Assembly: GCA_034440615.1 (NCBI GenBank)
Contig: JAOTOM010004336.1
Coordinates: 1 to 64,000, forward strand
Direction of reading: 5' to 3'
DNA length: 64,000 nucleotides
Source of the DNA: Ashinkailepas kermadecensis
Lineage: Eukaryota > Arthropoda > Thecostraca > Neolepadidae
Of this stretch, positions 1 to 12,475 are shown one piece after another. The position numbers and the translations under genes are program-made. How positions within the stretch are numbered: position 1 is the stretch's first letter; every line of letters begins with the position of its first letter. A model generated the notes under the pieces. That model saw only the letters and a list, made by a program, of their open reading frames with translations, was not told the origin of the DNA and did not search any database.

Positions 1-179
1 CATGATCTTTTCCGGGTCCAGCGTCATTCCTTGTCGGGGCCTCGGCAAGCAGTGATTATGCACGATTTTATTAGTCCCAACTGATTTTTTACCCAGCTCG
101 ATTTCTGAGCACCGGCGATTTTTCGGGATCCTTCTGAATTTGTTCGAGGCTATTGCTTCCTGATTCGCTGTCATTTTTT

Positions 180-345
180 CAAGGCTCCGGCTCAGTTTTT
201 GGTGCCTCCGCTGCGATGTTTTTTGGCCCTTGTGCGATATTTGTAGCCCTGGTACAATTGTTTCGGGGCCGGTCACGTCTTGGGGCTTTGGACAATTTGT
301 AGGCCTTGCACGACTTCGTGGCCCTGTATGATTTGATTCAGGTTC
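180..345. repeat. degenerate short minisatellite
   Basis: About eight imperfect copies of an 18-21 bp motif resembling GGCCCTGTACGATTTGT run through this stretch (GCCCTTGTGCGATATTTG, GCCCTGGTACAATTG, GCCTTGCACGACTTCG, GCCCTGTATGATTTG). The copies are too diverged to be recent. No gene is visible around it. Confidence 0.45.
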
Positions 346-3300
346 CATTGCGATTTGGGTGGAGGCACGGTGCGTTTTTTGGCCCCATTGTATTTTTTTT
401 TTTCGAGTTTCGTGTATTCATTGCGCTCACCACCTCTCAGGAGCGGGTCACTCTTCCACTTCCCCCTCGATACGCCACTGTCTGTTCCAGTCAACTTATG
501 TTCAGCTATGCCAGTTATTTTGCGGACAGTTGGCATTATCTGTCTCTACCACAGGTACCACACAAGAAACATTGCATTAATGCCTGGTAAAACCTTGCAA
601 GTTCTAAGAAGAAGAAAACACAATGGATTTAATGTTCGTGAACAGCTTCCTAAAATGTGAAATTTAATTCCTATTTCAATTTGAACAATTATATATACAT
701 ATCGTATAATGCTACAACCTTATCCTACCAAAGTGGAAAACATCATCTGATCTATCTTAAACTAAAAGTCCGTTCGCTATCAATTCCACACAGGACCATT
801 GGACAAATATATTAGTATTGGATACTTAAATTATCGTCTAAAGTGTGATCCCAGTTTAATTGTTTGACATGTAGCAAGAATATACTCGCATGGTTCAAAT
901 CCATATTATGGAATTCATACGTCCTTACTTTAATTAATTATTCTGGGATTTTTTGTCTTTGACCAGGCATAAAGAAGCTTCAATTTAGTAAATTATTACT
1001 CATTGAAACTTCATCAGGAGACCTTTCCACCTTCACTTTTATTTATATTTCAAAATGCACCAAGGAACACTGGTACTCTTAGCATCTTTAGATATTTATA
1101 TATTTAGACATTCATGTAGCTTTTGCTACTAAGTGTAAGTTTGAAGTCCTGAGCACTAGCAGCCTGAATCTTATAATAAAACGTTCATTAATAAAAAGAC
1201 AAGCGTATATATTCTCTGAGAATAGCAGACGCTCTCATTTCTCTATTCAACTCAAACCACAGATCGAGCACTCTGTTCGCGATATGCCGATAATACATTC
1301 TCGGAAGAAAATGCCAGTGCGTTGAGACTTACAAGTGTACTCATGTGAAACCACTTTCAAGACTCAGAAAGGAGAATATCTTTTGGTCTCAAGTGAAATC
1401 AGTCAGACTGAGAATAGCAATTGGTCTCAATTTAAACAGCTATGCTCAATTGAAACCAGTCCCAAGTGTCACTCTGACTCTTCGTGGGTCACAAATGTGC
1501 TGGTGTAAAACCACTTTAAAGTCTCAACAGGCATATTTTTTGTCCTCGCTGAAGCCAGTTCACCTGAGAATATCTATTGGTTTCAACATTCGACACCTTT
1601 ACTCAAATAAAACGAGTTTCATGTTTCATTTGAGCGATACATGCCTCAACTGAGAGTGGTTATTGGTATAAATGTCCCTTGCTGTTTTCATATGAAACTT
1701 TTTTCAGGTTTAAATACGTTTTATTTTGATATCGCAGCTAAAACAGGGCAGCTGAACAATAGTCTTTTCCCCATTGTCACATGACATACTTTTCGTGTAC
1801 AGCTCAAGAGTGCCGCACACTCATCACCGACGTCATCTGCCGCACATGCCTAACATCGCTGCCTCAGAGGATGATGTACTGGCGATGGCCAGCGAAGTCA
1901 TTGAAGAGCACCACAACATTATCTTTATTTACTAAATGTATTCCAAAAATGTACCATGGAAACAGGCATGCCTTTGCATCAAATATCATCGTCGATTGTA
2001 TATTCGCTACGTCACTCGTAGATAACAATCCTGGACTTGGACATATGCCTGGGCATACAGGAGCATGTTCACCTGCCCGAGCACAAAGGAGACTTCGTGA
2101 GCTCCAAGGATTTACGCCGAAAGCAAGCTCAATAGAACGCTCGTTGTTTTCCACGCCGCGCTCTGGGCCTCCTTTATCCACAAACAGATATAGTTGGAAC
2201 AGCCCATGGGGTATGGAGGAGAAACCTGCCACAGGTCATGACGGGACTGTCGGAGAGTGCCAATTGGCAGCTGGAGATAGTTTACCATGATGTGCAGTAT
2301 CTCGTCTGAAACAGTCAGTGCTGTTTTCGCTTCATTTGTTGGTGCAGTATCAACTATATATGACCTGTTAAGGAAGCTATATGGAGACGCATTACTACGG
2401 GACGTGGTAATGCGCAATGCGTAATGCGAAATTAGCTTCTCATAAACAAGCTCATTTTCACAATTCTTGAAAACACATGGTTGTATTTAATCAGGCCCCA
2501 TTGTAGAGTTCGCATTAAGGATATACAGTTGCAACATTATGAACAGCAACATGCAATTTGGACATGTGCTCATTAAGAACCTGGTGGGCCTCCGGATACT
2601 ATGGAGCAATGTATCCGAATTCGCTCAGCTATATGTCAAAATGTGAAAACAACAAATTCCCCTGATAGTTCCTAAAAGTCATTCTATCCAGTGGAATCTT
2701 TGGTTTCTGGACGATTATCGTACTTCAATAAGATAGTTGATTCGAAAGGCCGTACTTCGGCTTGTCTTGTCAAGCCTTCGACAAACCAAGATTGTGAATA
2801 CAACATAACCGATCGAGATGCAAGTCTGACATCATTGAAGACATTTAAGTTATTGCCCGCGCACATTCATTCGGGTCACTTTTGGTCCCAACAATCGACT
2901 ACAGTGATACAAAAAGGGGCTGGAACATAATACCTTAAAATTACACGTGCTTATACAGTCATTGAGAACATTGCAAGTATTTCACTTCGGGCATCATTGA
3001 AGGACATTTGAATTCGGGTCGCTCACCTCATTTCGAGTATCACATTTGAAACAGCGCAATTATTAGGGCTTAGGAGTGTGCTAGCCCATTTGCAACCGGT
3101 AAATTAGCAGTTATGGCGGGGAGTGCAGCATGCAGCCCCATATCGGGCTCAGGGAGAACTTCCCCACACCTTGGCTCAGAGATAGCAAGTGCGACCTTAT
3201 TTCAATGGCCTCTCAATTGCACGTCTGCTCCAGGAGGACACCACTGCCGGAGTGTCAGACTCAGACGTGTCGAATTTTGTTGGCCGCATTGGCCCCGTGC

Positions 3301-3929
3301 GGCCAAACATCATTGTGTCGTCACAGCAGCATTGGATCGCAGGCATCATTGGTCGCCGGTCGAGGTCTACACTCAAAGACCAACTGGTTCATCCCAAGGA
3401 CCCATCCTGAAGGAAAACAGAAGAGGCGTGGTGTAGCGAACAATCATGCCAGTGCGGCGCCACTTCATAGGCGATGGCGGACGCCACAAATGCCTCCGCC
3501 TAAAAGAACACGTGGCTGCTCGCAAGCATGGGCGTGCCGACAATTCTCCACTGGCGGAACACTGGGTCCAGTGCGGCCAAGTGGATTATATTACATTATA
3601 TTATTATATTATATAATCTCCATTTGAACTTGTATTTGCATCCTTTCATGGACGACTAGGATCACCAATTTCGACACCTTGCTCAGTAAAAGTAACAGGT
3701 AGGAGAGGCAAACACATCAGCATGCAAGAACATCACTACCTTCAGTTTCCATGTGGGGTTTAATTATTGGGATTGGGAGTAAGCTTCAAGCTAAAGGGTT
3801 AAGATGGTGGTGAAAAAATGCAGGTGGGTCCGGATCCTACGAACCTATGGAATATACTGGTACTATGGCATAAGGGAATCCAATTTATATGGGTAAATTT
3901 TTATTTTCAGGGAATTATTGGCTCTTGAG
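346..3929. other. no gene recognised; AT-rich sequence with a degenerate repeat
   Basis: Open frames here are short and overlap on both strands without any recognisable domain. At 1,335-1,670 diverged modules recur: GTGAAACCACTTTCAAGACTC against GTGTAAAACCACTTTAAAGTC, and GAGAATA...ATTGGT four times. This suggests an old tandem repeat with a unit of roughly 70-80 bp. At 3,110-3,585 GC content rises and overlapping frames stay open for up to 165 codons, but none looks like a known protein. A TA-rich patch follows at about 3,586-3,616. Confidence 0.5.
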
Positions 3930-4740
3930 GACAACATGTTGCAATGCCATGTTTATCAGCATAATTAAGATGATGTGACCACTGATTTCCATCAGAGATG
4001 CTTATTTTTCAGTTGGTAAGCAAATAAGACGGCTTCGAATGAGGTAATATATAATGAAAAATAATGTAAGACATTATTAAAAAAAAATATAACCTTGCAT
4101 AACCTGGCCCGGTCAGTATCATTGCAGTTTAAGTTATCCACAGAACAAGTTTTACACCCATTTTTCCTCCATGAAGCAAACAAAAGGTTATGTTTTGTTC
4201 TGTTAGGTTAGGTTAGGCTTTTCTTTTAGGTTAAACACAATTTCAAACATGTTTTGGAAAAACTTCAACCAAAAACTCAAGTTGTTTAACATTCAAAACA
4301 CGTTAGGTAAAGTTAGGGTTAATTAAGTTGAACATTTTTTAGAAAAAGGTTGCTTGAAAATGTTCCATTTGGGAAAGAAAGAAAAAAATCGTCTATGGAA
4401 AATTTGGTCAGGGTGTGCTCGGTTATCTTGCATGTTTTCTTTATTTTGAACATTACTTTTCATGTTATATTACCCAACTCCAAGCACCTATTTTTGGTGT
4501 CATCTTATTTGCCACCTGAAAAGTATGCACTTGCAGAGGAAATGAGCGGTAGCATCATGTTAACCACAATCATAAACATTTCATTTGAACAAGAAATACA
4601 ACTAATTAAAAAATTACCTCACGCTGCAAATGTACTAGCTGGTCTAGCCTAGCTCCTTAAAAAAAAAAAGATAAAAATGACATGAAATTTAAACAAAAAA
4701 CATCAGTAAATGTTATTTCATGCTACATGTGACAGCATCT
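3930..4740 (+). repeat. TTAGG-bearing dispersed repeat, copy A
   Basis: First of three diverged copies of one repeat. Landmarks in order are TTAAGATGATGT, TTTTCAGTTGGTAA, ATATATAATGAA, AAGTTTTACACCCATTTT, CCATGAAGCAAA, GTTAGGTTAGGTTAGGC at about 4,204, CTTTTCTTTTAGGTTAAA, TATATTACCCAACTCCAAG, CTGAAAAGTATGCA and AATGAGCGGT...GTTAACCAC. Copies B and C keep these landmarks in the same order. Short open frames in it are not conserved between copies, so I do not call a protein. Confidence 0.7.
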
Positions 4741-4794
4741 ATTCGAACACGTGACAGCCTGGCAGTGTCTGATATTTTGTAGGCGACAGGCTGG

Positions 4795-5065
4795 ACACTT
4801 TTCACCTCTGCTGCAGCCCCTCCCCCGCCCTTATGGATAGGTGGTGCCCCTCCTGTCGGGAAAAGTACCCCTTCAGGATGGGTTCTCCCCACCCTGTGCT
4901 CAATAGATTTACTAGCCACAAACGCATCTCTCAGATAAAAATGCGCCCCTTTGGGTTGGAAACGTGTCGTTCAGTATGCTCCAATGTACCCCTCCCCTAC
5001 TTATCGAATTTTGCTGCCGAAGGACCCCACCGAGGAAATGCACCCCATCCCCAATGGTAACACTG
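4795..5065. repeat. C-rich dispersed repeat, copy 1
   Basis: The stretch contains CCCCTCCCCCGCCC, then GTCGGGAAAAGTACCCCTTC, then several further GCCCC/ACCCC blocks. Similar organisation (poly-C, GACCGGGA, AAGG.TCGAG.GCA.CCC) recurs near 35.0 kb and 58.6 kb, so I treat these as members of one dispersed non-coding family. The element class is unknown. Confidence 0.45.
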
Positions 5066-5344
5066 GGAAACAAATTTGTGTTGCATTGATACCAGCACTT
5101 GTTCTCACCTAATTTGTGTGCTGAATTCAAATCTGAAGTTAGTTATTCTCTGCAAGCTCTATATATTTTTTGCAATTCAACATTGTCATTTTTTGTGCAT
5201 AGGTGCATTTCAATATGCATTAAAGCTTGACAGAAGGCAAAATCATTTATCATTAACATATATTTCGACATAAACATGATAGGTGATTCAGAACAATTGA
5301 TAAGGATGGAATGTGAAGTTAAAATAGGTCCTATTCAGGCAAGA

Positions 5345-7120
5345 ACGTAAGCTTGTAGGTCTTGCGTTTGTGGACATCCTCACGGCAATCTCGTTTGATG
5401 CTCCAGCAGTAGTCTCCCATCATACGTTTGTCTCATCGCCCTTGATAGCACTCTTCCATCGTCCTATGGTTTTGATGGAAGCACTCTCCTTGTTCATCAC
5501 CATCAGTCCCAAGGTTGTCGGGGAATTGATGAAGGTGACCGTTCAGGAAACAGGAAACATTTTGACACTCATGTTTTACCCAAGATCGCGAAAAGCCAAC
5601 AACATTCTAGTAACCGGAACCTCATAGTTATTTGCCTTTTGGTTACCAAGAAAGTTGTGTATAACTGCTACGAAAGACAGCCATGCTGCCTTCTCCTTGT
5701 CATTCATATTCCTGCAAATTCCTCATCACGTACAAGGGCACGAATTTGCGGTCCATCGAACAACTGCTTTGATTCTTTCGGAAGAAAAAGCACGGAAAGT
5801 AGAAAATATATCTTGGAAACATTCACCAACACTACTCAATGTCTTCACGAACTGTTTCATCAAGCTGAGCTTGATATGGAGTGGGGAAAAATAATCTCTC
5901 GGCTGACGATTGGGTCATTCATAATGTTTGGCATGCCTGCTTCCAGAGTTTCACGGATGGACCACTCCTTCTGGGCCCAGTGTTTCTTTCGAGCTCGGCT
6001 GTCCCACATGCAGAGAAAGCATGGAATCCTCGTGAAGCCTTTCTGTTGACCAAGGAGCAAGTTGGCCATTGTCAGGTCCACACAAATGATCCAGTTCTGC
6101 TCGTCATATTTCAGAAAGTCAATGACAATTTTATGTTCTTATGTTGCTCTCGAAAATGCTCTGAGTGACCAGCTGGAACCGCTCCATAAACATTGTCATT
6201 GTGTAAGAGAACACACGTGAGGCTACGTTTAGAGCTATCAAGAAATATTCGCCATTCTGGTTTCAGAATGTTCAAAAATTAAAATTCAAAAATCGCCATT
6301 CTGCCGATTCTAGGTAACACCTAATTGCTTGAAAAAACCTGGGATATCGTGACAGTAAGCAAACTGCTTGTCTTCTGAAGAAAAAAATTCACACAAATCT
6401 AGCTCCGCTTTCGGAAATATGAAAATTTTGCAGATTGGTCAAGTATATTTTTGTCTTGCAGCCTGGAGGCTAATTCCTCAGCTGCTTTCTTGGAGAGCCC
6501 CAAATCACGCACTAAGTCATTCAATTCTGGTTGGCTAAGCCGCTGAGGGGCTGATGACTGTTTGGTGTCAGATGAGGAGGCTTTGGATTCTGAAACCATT
6601 TTTTGAAGCTCGTGATCACAACCCTCGTCACCTTCCTGATCATGTTCACAGCCTTCCACAGCAAATGCCCAGCCACTGCCCAGCCACACACAGCCAATGC
6701 CCAGCCACTGCACAGCCACACACAGCCAATGCCCAGTCCACAGCCAATGCCTTTATCTTCGGATGTGGCAAAACCATTAAAAACTGGAACCGGGAGTTCA
6801 TCAGAGTGCGGAGTATGTCGAATTGCTGAGGGAATACTGGGATAGGAGATCTTATGCCGGCTTTTCTTGCCGACACCCTTTGTGTTGACCAGGCAAGAAT
6901 AGCAGTCAGTTGTGTGATCATTGGGCTCTCGCCAAACCATGGGAACTCCAAAAGGCAGACGCTTTCGTTTTCCTTTTGTCCTGTCACGAAGCATTTCCTC
7001 ACAATTAAGACACACAATATGAGAAGCCAATTTCTCGTTTTGGTCGCCAAGGAGAACCGCAAAATAGGCTTTATAGGCACGCCTCACAAACGATGTTATA
7101 TTGCGCCTTTGACGAAGAAG
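5345..7120 (-). pseudogene. broken copy of an arthropod multi-copy protein family (function unknown)
   Basis: Read on the minus strand, recognisable blocks appear in order but in different frames and with stops. About 7,110-6,820 carries RNITSFVRRAYKAYF, LASHIVCLNCEEMLRDRTKG, GVPMVWREPNDHTTDCYSC and SYPSIPSAIRHTPHSDELPV. About 6,525-6,405 carries PELNDLVRDLGLSKKAAEEL followed by ASRLQDKNILDQSAKFSYF. About 6,400-6,320 carries FFSSEDKQFAYCHDIPGFF. About 6,100-5,870 carries NWIICVDLTMANLLLGQQ and PCFLCMWDSRARKKHW. About 5,490-5,345 carries HLHQFPDNL, GECFHQ, RTMEECYQGR and DYCWSIKRD. From memory these blocks match a protein found in many copies across arthropod genomes, annotated as uncharacterised and possibly of transposon origin. 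A short tandem repeat (AGCCAATGCCCAGCCACT-like, about 6,660-6,750) replaces the middle of the gene. Stops and frameshifts throughout show it is dead. Identification is good; function is not known. Confidence 0.72.
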
Positions 7121-7959
7121 TGTGCAGGGCTAAAAAATAGCGCCGTCCTGGCGATAGCGTCGGCGACCAGGTGCAGACTCACCAGGCCGCAGTGGCGACC
7201 AAAACCAGAATTTGTATTTGATATGTCCGTCAACATTTGAACCATAAATGATAGAATTAGTCGATGTATCAGATATTTTCATTTAGCAGCAATAATCTTT
7301 TTCCAGATCAAAAGTATACTATGAACGTACCGCTAATGCTACCAAATATCCCATCCCTCTGACCTACCATATTTATACTAGAACCTCCCGTCGGCACAGG
7401 ACGGCGCTTTTCTGACAACCACAATGTTAAACCAATGGCATACCGTGGTCGCCAAAATCGCCGACGGAACGCCGACCCGCCGACCAATGTGGTCGTCGCC
7501 TAGGAATCTAGTTGTAAATGAGGAATTGGAAATCAGGCAACTCTTGGTGGCTTGTTCAGTCGTTCGTTCGAAAATTGGTTGCTAACAGTACTTGTACCTA
7601 ATCGTGATGGTGAATTAATGTCGCGTGTTCGTGAATTGATTGCTTGACTGCCTTTATTCATATTGACATTGCCGAGGTAGGTACCTAGTTAGATATCCAG
7701 GCGTGGACTTCATTGAACCATTCAAGAGACTTACAGGGAGCCAGTTTGCTCCTGGAGATCAGAGGTCAAATTGGATCAGGATAATACAAAAAGGTGTGTT
7801 GATGCCCCTACCTACTTAGGCACCTAGGTAGGAACCTACCTAGGTGCCAAGGTACCTTCCTAGGTACAAGGATATGATCATGGGTAGAAGTGTCCAGAGT
7901 GTAAGCATTGGTAAGCTTTTTTTTAACTTGTGATATGGCATTTTAAGACAAAAATATTA
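7121..7959. other. no gene; cluster of CCTAGG/GGTACC palindromes
   Basis: No coding signal is seen. At 7,677-7,690 and 7,800-7,868 the sequence is built from repeated, inverted TAGGTACC, CCTAGGTAGG and CCTACCTAGG words, giving overlapping self-complementary segments. At 7,139-7,205 and 7,390-7,502 GCCGACG/GGCGACC words are enriched. Confidence 0.5.
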
Positions 7960-8950
7960 TAAGAGCATGTTTTATAATGGGATTAAGATGATGTAGCATG
8001 TTGCCTACCTAACCATTTACCTATTACCAGCACAAGTGCATGCATACTTTTCAGTTGGTAATGAAGATAATATCAACATATTGATATTTAGTTGGATAAA
8101 TATATAATGAAGAAGAATGTAATATGTAAAATAAATCCTAATCTAACATGGCTGCTGCCGCTAGGTGATTTTATGCTTTATCCCATGTGTTATGTCAAGC
8201 CTTTCATTCTAACCTAGTCTTTTTCTTTCTTGAAAGAAATATAACATAGTCGAGCACTCTTCAGAAAAAAGAAAATCAAACATTTTCTGAAAAAAACAAG
8301 AAAGCAAAACATAATTTCATTCCATTTTGAGCAGGAATGAATGGTTCCATTGTCTTAATCATGTTCAGAAATATGATCTCACAATATTGGGTATAATTGC
8401 ACTTTAAAGTATGCATGAGGCAAGTTTTGCACATATTTTACCTCTATGAAGTAGACAATAGGGTAAGGATTAGTTAGGTTAAGCTTTTCTTTTAGGTTAA
8501 AAACACTCCTTTTTACCTTTTTGAACAAAAAAGTATTTCTAAAAAAAGAACAGATTGAGCTAGGGTAGGCTATGTTAGGTTTTTTAATTTGAAAATGTTT
8601 GATAAAAATTGAAAATTTCATTTTTCCAAGGAATGTATTTTCTTACATGGAAGGTTAGGCTAGGCTAGGTTAGGTTATGCTATGTTGCATTTTTATCTTT
8701 TGCACATTATTTTTATGCTATATTACCCAACTCCAAGTCCATTTGTTGGTGTTATTTTGCCTACTAACTGAAAAGTATGCATATGCATGGGGAATGAGTG
8801 GTCACATCAGGTTGACCACCTTCATAGAGATTGCATTGGAAAAAGAATTCCAAGAATTCAAAAATTACCTTAAGGTGCAGATTTACCTAATATTGTCCTG
8901 AAGTGTCATGTCATTCTGAAAGATTAAAAAAAATATAGTGTAAAATTTTG
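7960..8950 (+). repeat. TTAGG-bearing dispersed repeat, copy B
   Basis: Second copy, sharing with copy A the blocks ATTAAGATGATGTA, TTTTCAGTTGGTAATGAAG, AATATATAATGAAGA, CAAGTTTTGCACATATTTTA, AAGCTTTTCTTTTAGGTTAA, CTAGGTTAGGTTATGCTATG, TATATTACCCAACTCCAAG, CTGAAAAGTATGCATATGCA and GAATGAGTGGTCACATCAGG. Divergence from copy A is large, including indels. The open frame at 8,677-8,901 overlaps the most conserved part but has no recognisable domain. Confidence 0.7.
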
Positions 8951-9560
8951 GGTATTATTGAGCTTTTAGGTATTCACAGGACTAGTTTTACACACATTTT
9001 ACTGCCATGAAGCAAAGAATGTTGTTAGGTTTGGTTACATGAGGTTAGTTTAGGTGTTTTTATTGATAACAATTTTCCTATTTTTAACAAACAAGAAATG
9101 CTGATTTTTCCTTCAAAAGCAGGTTAGGCTAGGTTAAGTTAGGTTTTTCATTTGATGAATCTTGAGAAATAAGTATGAAATCTTTCTATTTTTTTATACT
9201 TCTTTCTCATGGTAGCTTTGTTAGGTTATGCTATTTCTTTTGCTTTTGAACATTATTGGTATGCTATATTACCCAATTGAAGGCCACCTTTTTAGTGTTC
9301 TTCTACCTGCCAACGGAAAAGTAAGCATTTGTAGAGGAAATGAGCGGTCACATCATGTTAACCATGTTCATAACCCATTGGAAAAGGAAGGTCTAATAAT
9401 TCAAAAATTACCTCAAATCATAAATTTACCACCTTTTGTTGGGACAAAATTAACATGTAATTTTGTATTTCATTAAATTATAAATCCTAACATAAGATAT
9501 CCTATGATAACACCTTTGCTTTACAGAGGAAAAACATGTGATTACTGATTAGCATGTCTT
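8951..9560 (+). repeat. TTAGG-bearing dispersed repeat, copy C
   Basis: Third copy, directly following copy B. It retains CTAGTTTTACACACATTTTA, CCATGAAGCAAAG, GTTAGGTTTGG, GCTATATTACCCAATTG, GGAAAAGTAAGCATTTG and AATGAGCGGTCACATCATG. It is shorter than the others. Its adjacency to copy B suggests tandem duplication or insertion of like into like. Confidence 0.65.
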
Positions 9561-9814
9561 GTATACAGTCTAAACTACAAATTACTGAAGCTCCTAAGAT
9601 GGCAAGTGGAGAAGGTTTAGATAAAGATGCCTATATGGAAGAACATTGGAATGTAGAGCTGGTGCTGATTTGTCTGCTTACTTTGCTTTTCTTTGCCATC
9701 CACCTTGCCATGCCAGAATTTGTTGTGCCCTTTCCAATTCTTTTGAAAAGAAAAAAAACAGCAACTTTAATATGCACACAGATTACAGCACAATGATGTT
9801 ACTTTTCTTTGTAT

Positions 9815-10300
9815 AGGTATCATCCAGATACTTTCAATAGGCTATATCTAGGATAGATGGTATTTTCCACTCTGGCCGGGATATGAGTCTTCAGCATCCA
9901 AATCCGGTGTGAAAAGAATACATGCATATTATGCTGGATTTCAAATAAAGTAATTGTACCAGAATTTTGGTGCACTGTACAATCATTCCAGGACATGCAC
10001 AGATGTGTAGAGTTTGGCTTGAAAAAAACATGCTTTTTTCAGGCATATTTTTGCCCAAGTTACTTATTTAGATATCTTGAATAGTATATATCTAGAATAG
10101 ATGGTATTTTTCTACTCTGGCCAGGATATGGCTAGAATATGGGATTCCAGCATCCCAATCCAGTGTGAAAAGAATACATGCATGTTATACTGGCTTCAAA
10201 CTGAAATAATTGTGCCAGAATTCTGGTGCACTTTATAATCATGGCACAAGTACAGATGTGTTGAGTTATGCTTGAAAGAAATGCTTGGTTGAAGCATAAT
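9815..10300 (+). repeat. diverged tandem duplication of about 240 bp
   Basis: Two direct copies lie at about 9,825-10,055 and 10,070-10,300. Shared blocks include CTAGGATAGATGGTATTTT against CTAGAATAGATGGTATTTTT, CACTCTGGCC.GGATATG, CAGCATCC.AATCC.GTGTG, AAAAGAATACATGCAT, GTACCAGAATTTTGGTGCAC against GTGCCAGAATTCTGGTGCAC, and CACAGATGTGTAGAGT against TACAGATGTGTTGAGT. No coding potential is seen. Confidence 0.75.
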
Positions 10301-11339
10301 TTTGGCCAAGTATCCCTGGATATGCACCATTATTTCATTTTTTCTGGAACTATGCTAGATATGTCTAGAGTAATATGTATTCTAAAGTTGCTTCAACATG
10401 GGCAACAACTTAAAACCAGGAAAGTTTGGTTAAAGATATTTCCCTTCAATAAAGCTGTCATGAGCTGTAGCATATCTGTACATGTGATGTAAGTTTGGTG
10501 CTGCGTGTCAAAATTATGATCGAATTCTTCAGTTTCAAAGCAAGGAGGGTTGTACATGGTTGAATTTGTTATTTAATGTTGCATTTCGAGAGCAAAATGT
10601 TTAACATTCCATTCCAAACTTGTAATTTTGTCTTTCTGAACCATTAACTCCTTTCTGTATTTTCCAGTTAGCTTGGGCATGTCAATCAAACAGGAAGAAG
10701 TTTGCAGTCATTTGCAAAGATCTCAAATCTTTTGGTGAAAAGGTCCCATATATTATAATCCCATATATTCCAGATAATTCCCCATGAAGGATAATTTTGT
10801 GGATGACAAACATCCAGTACAGGAACATTCTTTCAACCCTGGTTGGAGAGAGTCCATGTCAGCAGTCAGCAGGCTGGATTTGTGCTTTGGAATCCTGGAT
10901 GTGGAGAGGAAATTTTTGGGTGTAATTGAATATGGAGAGGATGTTTTTATTCCAGATTATGGCATCAGAATCTCGGCTTGTACTTTCCAGTAAATCTTGA
11001 GCACATCACAGAGAGCAGTTCATTGTCAAGAACCATTATTGACCTACAAGTGAGAATAATGAAGAAGATTTCCTCAAGAGGATGATGCTCTGGATGCACC
11101 AAATCCAGGATTAGCCATTTTTCCAACCTCGGCAGTCACTGATCTGGTTGTATATGTACCCCCACCCTTTCTGATTACTATCGATCGCATATTCTTCTAT
11201 GCTCAACTGAGTGGGTTGATGCCAGGGTGTAAGATTTTGCTTGTGGTTGCAGTATATTGATATATTATGGCCAGCCAAACATTTTAATTCAAATTAGCAT
11301 TATTCGCGTTGATCTCAGTTATCCCCACTATCACCTATT
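10301..11339. other. no gene recognised
   Basis: Unique-looking AT-rich sequence with no open frame of note. A 69-codon frame at 10,784-10,993 lacks any recognisable motif. Confidence 0.4.
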
Positions 11340-11702
11340 ATTATATTCCCTGCATGCATTGCGTTTTGTGTGAACCCATTTCTCATCAAGGTATGTGGGA
11401 TATCGGCCTTTGCGTCGGTCCTGGCTCCGCACTGCAAGAGCCGAACTAAGAGCATGGATTCGCGCGGCTGCTTCAAGGACAGCAACAAGAAGTTGTCGTA
11501 CAAGATGGACAACATCCGCATAGTCAGTGACCTGCGCGCCATCCAGGCTTCGCCGACCGATAGTGTCGTCGGCACTGTACTGGCGGCTGCTTCTCGCCTG
11601 CATATTAGCGGGTTGATTTCCAACACCGTGCCACCAGAGTCCGTCCGCGCCGCTTACCACGTCCTGAAGAAACTGCCGTGCTCGCAGTGCAAGTCTCGGC
11701 AC
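11340..11702 (-). pseudogene. possible transposase fragment with a YLDE.WVH motif
   Basis: The minus-strand frame stays open for about 120 codons and ends with RRKGRYPTYLDEKWVHTKRN. The YLDE.WVH block, preceded by a basic run and a YP, resembles the segment around the second catalytic aspartate in a group of Tc1/mariner-like (DD.D) transposases that is widespread in invertebrates. Upstream of it, GRRSLDGAQVTDYADVVHLV has no clear match that I can recall. The plus-strand frame over the same bases (11,370-11,918) lacks any known motif. Only one motif supports the call, and no terminal inverted repeats were located. Confidence 0.35.
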
Positions 11703-12019
11703 TGGTGGTACATCTGTGGCTTATCTACATCTGTTTGGCACACATCGCGTGCTGACCACCAAAACGTCTCACATCAGTTGATCGTTCGGCGGAACGCCCC
11801 GGACGTGGCACGCAGACTGTATTACAGAAAGAGTGCTGCAAAGAAACCCTTGCTTGAACAATTTAACAACTTCATACTTGCGAGCATTGGGGAGGGGTGG
11901 CGATGGGATGAACTGTGATTTTCCGCTACAAGTCGTCCAGGCACCTTTAGAGTTTAGCATATCTTACGTCTGTAGAGATGTGGCAAAGTGGTCGCAACTA
12001 CTTGTGACACTTGTGATGA

Positions 12020-12475
12020 CTATTTGAGGCGTCCGCTGCCGCACCTGTGAGGCGACTACTGCCACGGCTGTGAGTTGGCCACTGCTACGGTTGTGAAGCG
12101 GCCGTTATTGTGTTTGTGAGGCGGTCACTGCCACGGCTGTGAGACGATAGCTGTCATGGCTGTGAGGCGGCCACTGCCACGACTGTGAGGCGGCTGCTGT
12201 CATGACTGTCAGGCGGCCACTTCCGCACCTGTGTGGCGGCCGCTGTCATGACTGTGAGGCGGCCACTTCCGCACCTGTGAGGCGGCCGCTGCTCTGGCTG
12301 TGAGGTGGCCGTTGTCAGGGCTGTGAGGAAGCCGCTACCGCAACTGTGAGGCAGCCACTGCCACTGCTATGAGGCGGCCACTGCTGCGATTGTGAGGCGG
12401 CCATGGTCAGGGCTGTGAGGCGGCCGCTGCCGCACCCGTGAGGCGGTCACTGTGATGGTTGTGAAGTTATGCCCA
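12020..12475 (+). repeat. 23-bp GC-rich minisatellite
   Basis: About 20 imperfect copies of a 23-bp unit are present, with core GGCGGCC.CTGCC.C..CTGTGA. Variants at fixed positions (GCACCT, GACTGT, GGCTGT) alternate, giving a mild higher-order pattern. The unit length is not a multiple of three and the array has no long open frame, so it is not coding. Confidence 0.85.

Noticed and set aside
1864..2417. Overlapping frames on both strands as a possible gene
   Set aside because: No domain, no codon preference and frames of similar length on both strands.
12020..12475. A CRISPR-like array of regular repeats
   Set aside because: Units are contiguous with no spacers and drift gradually; this is a eukaryotic minisatellite.
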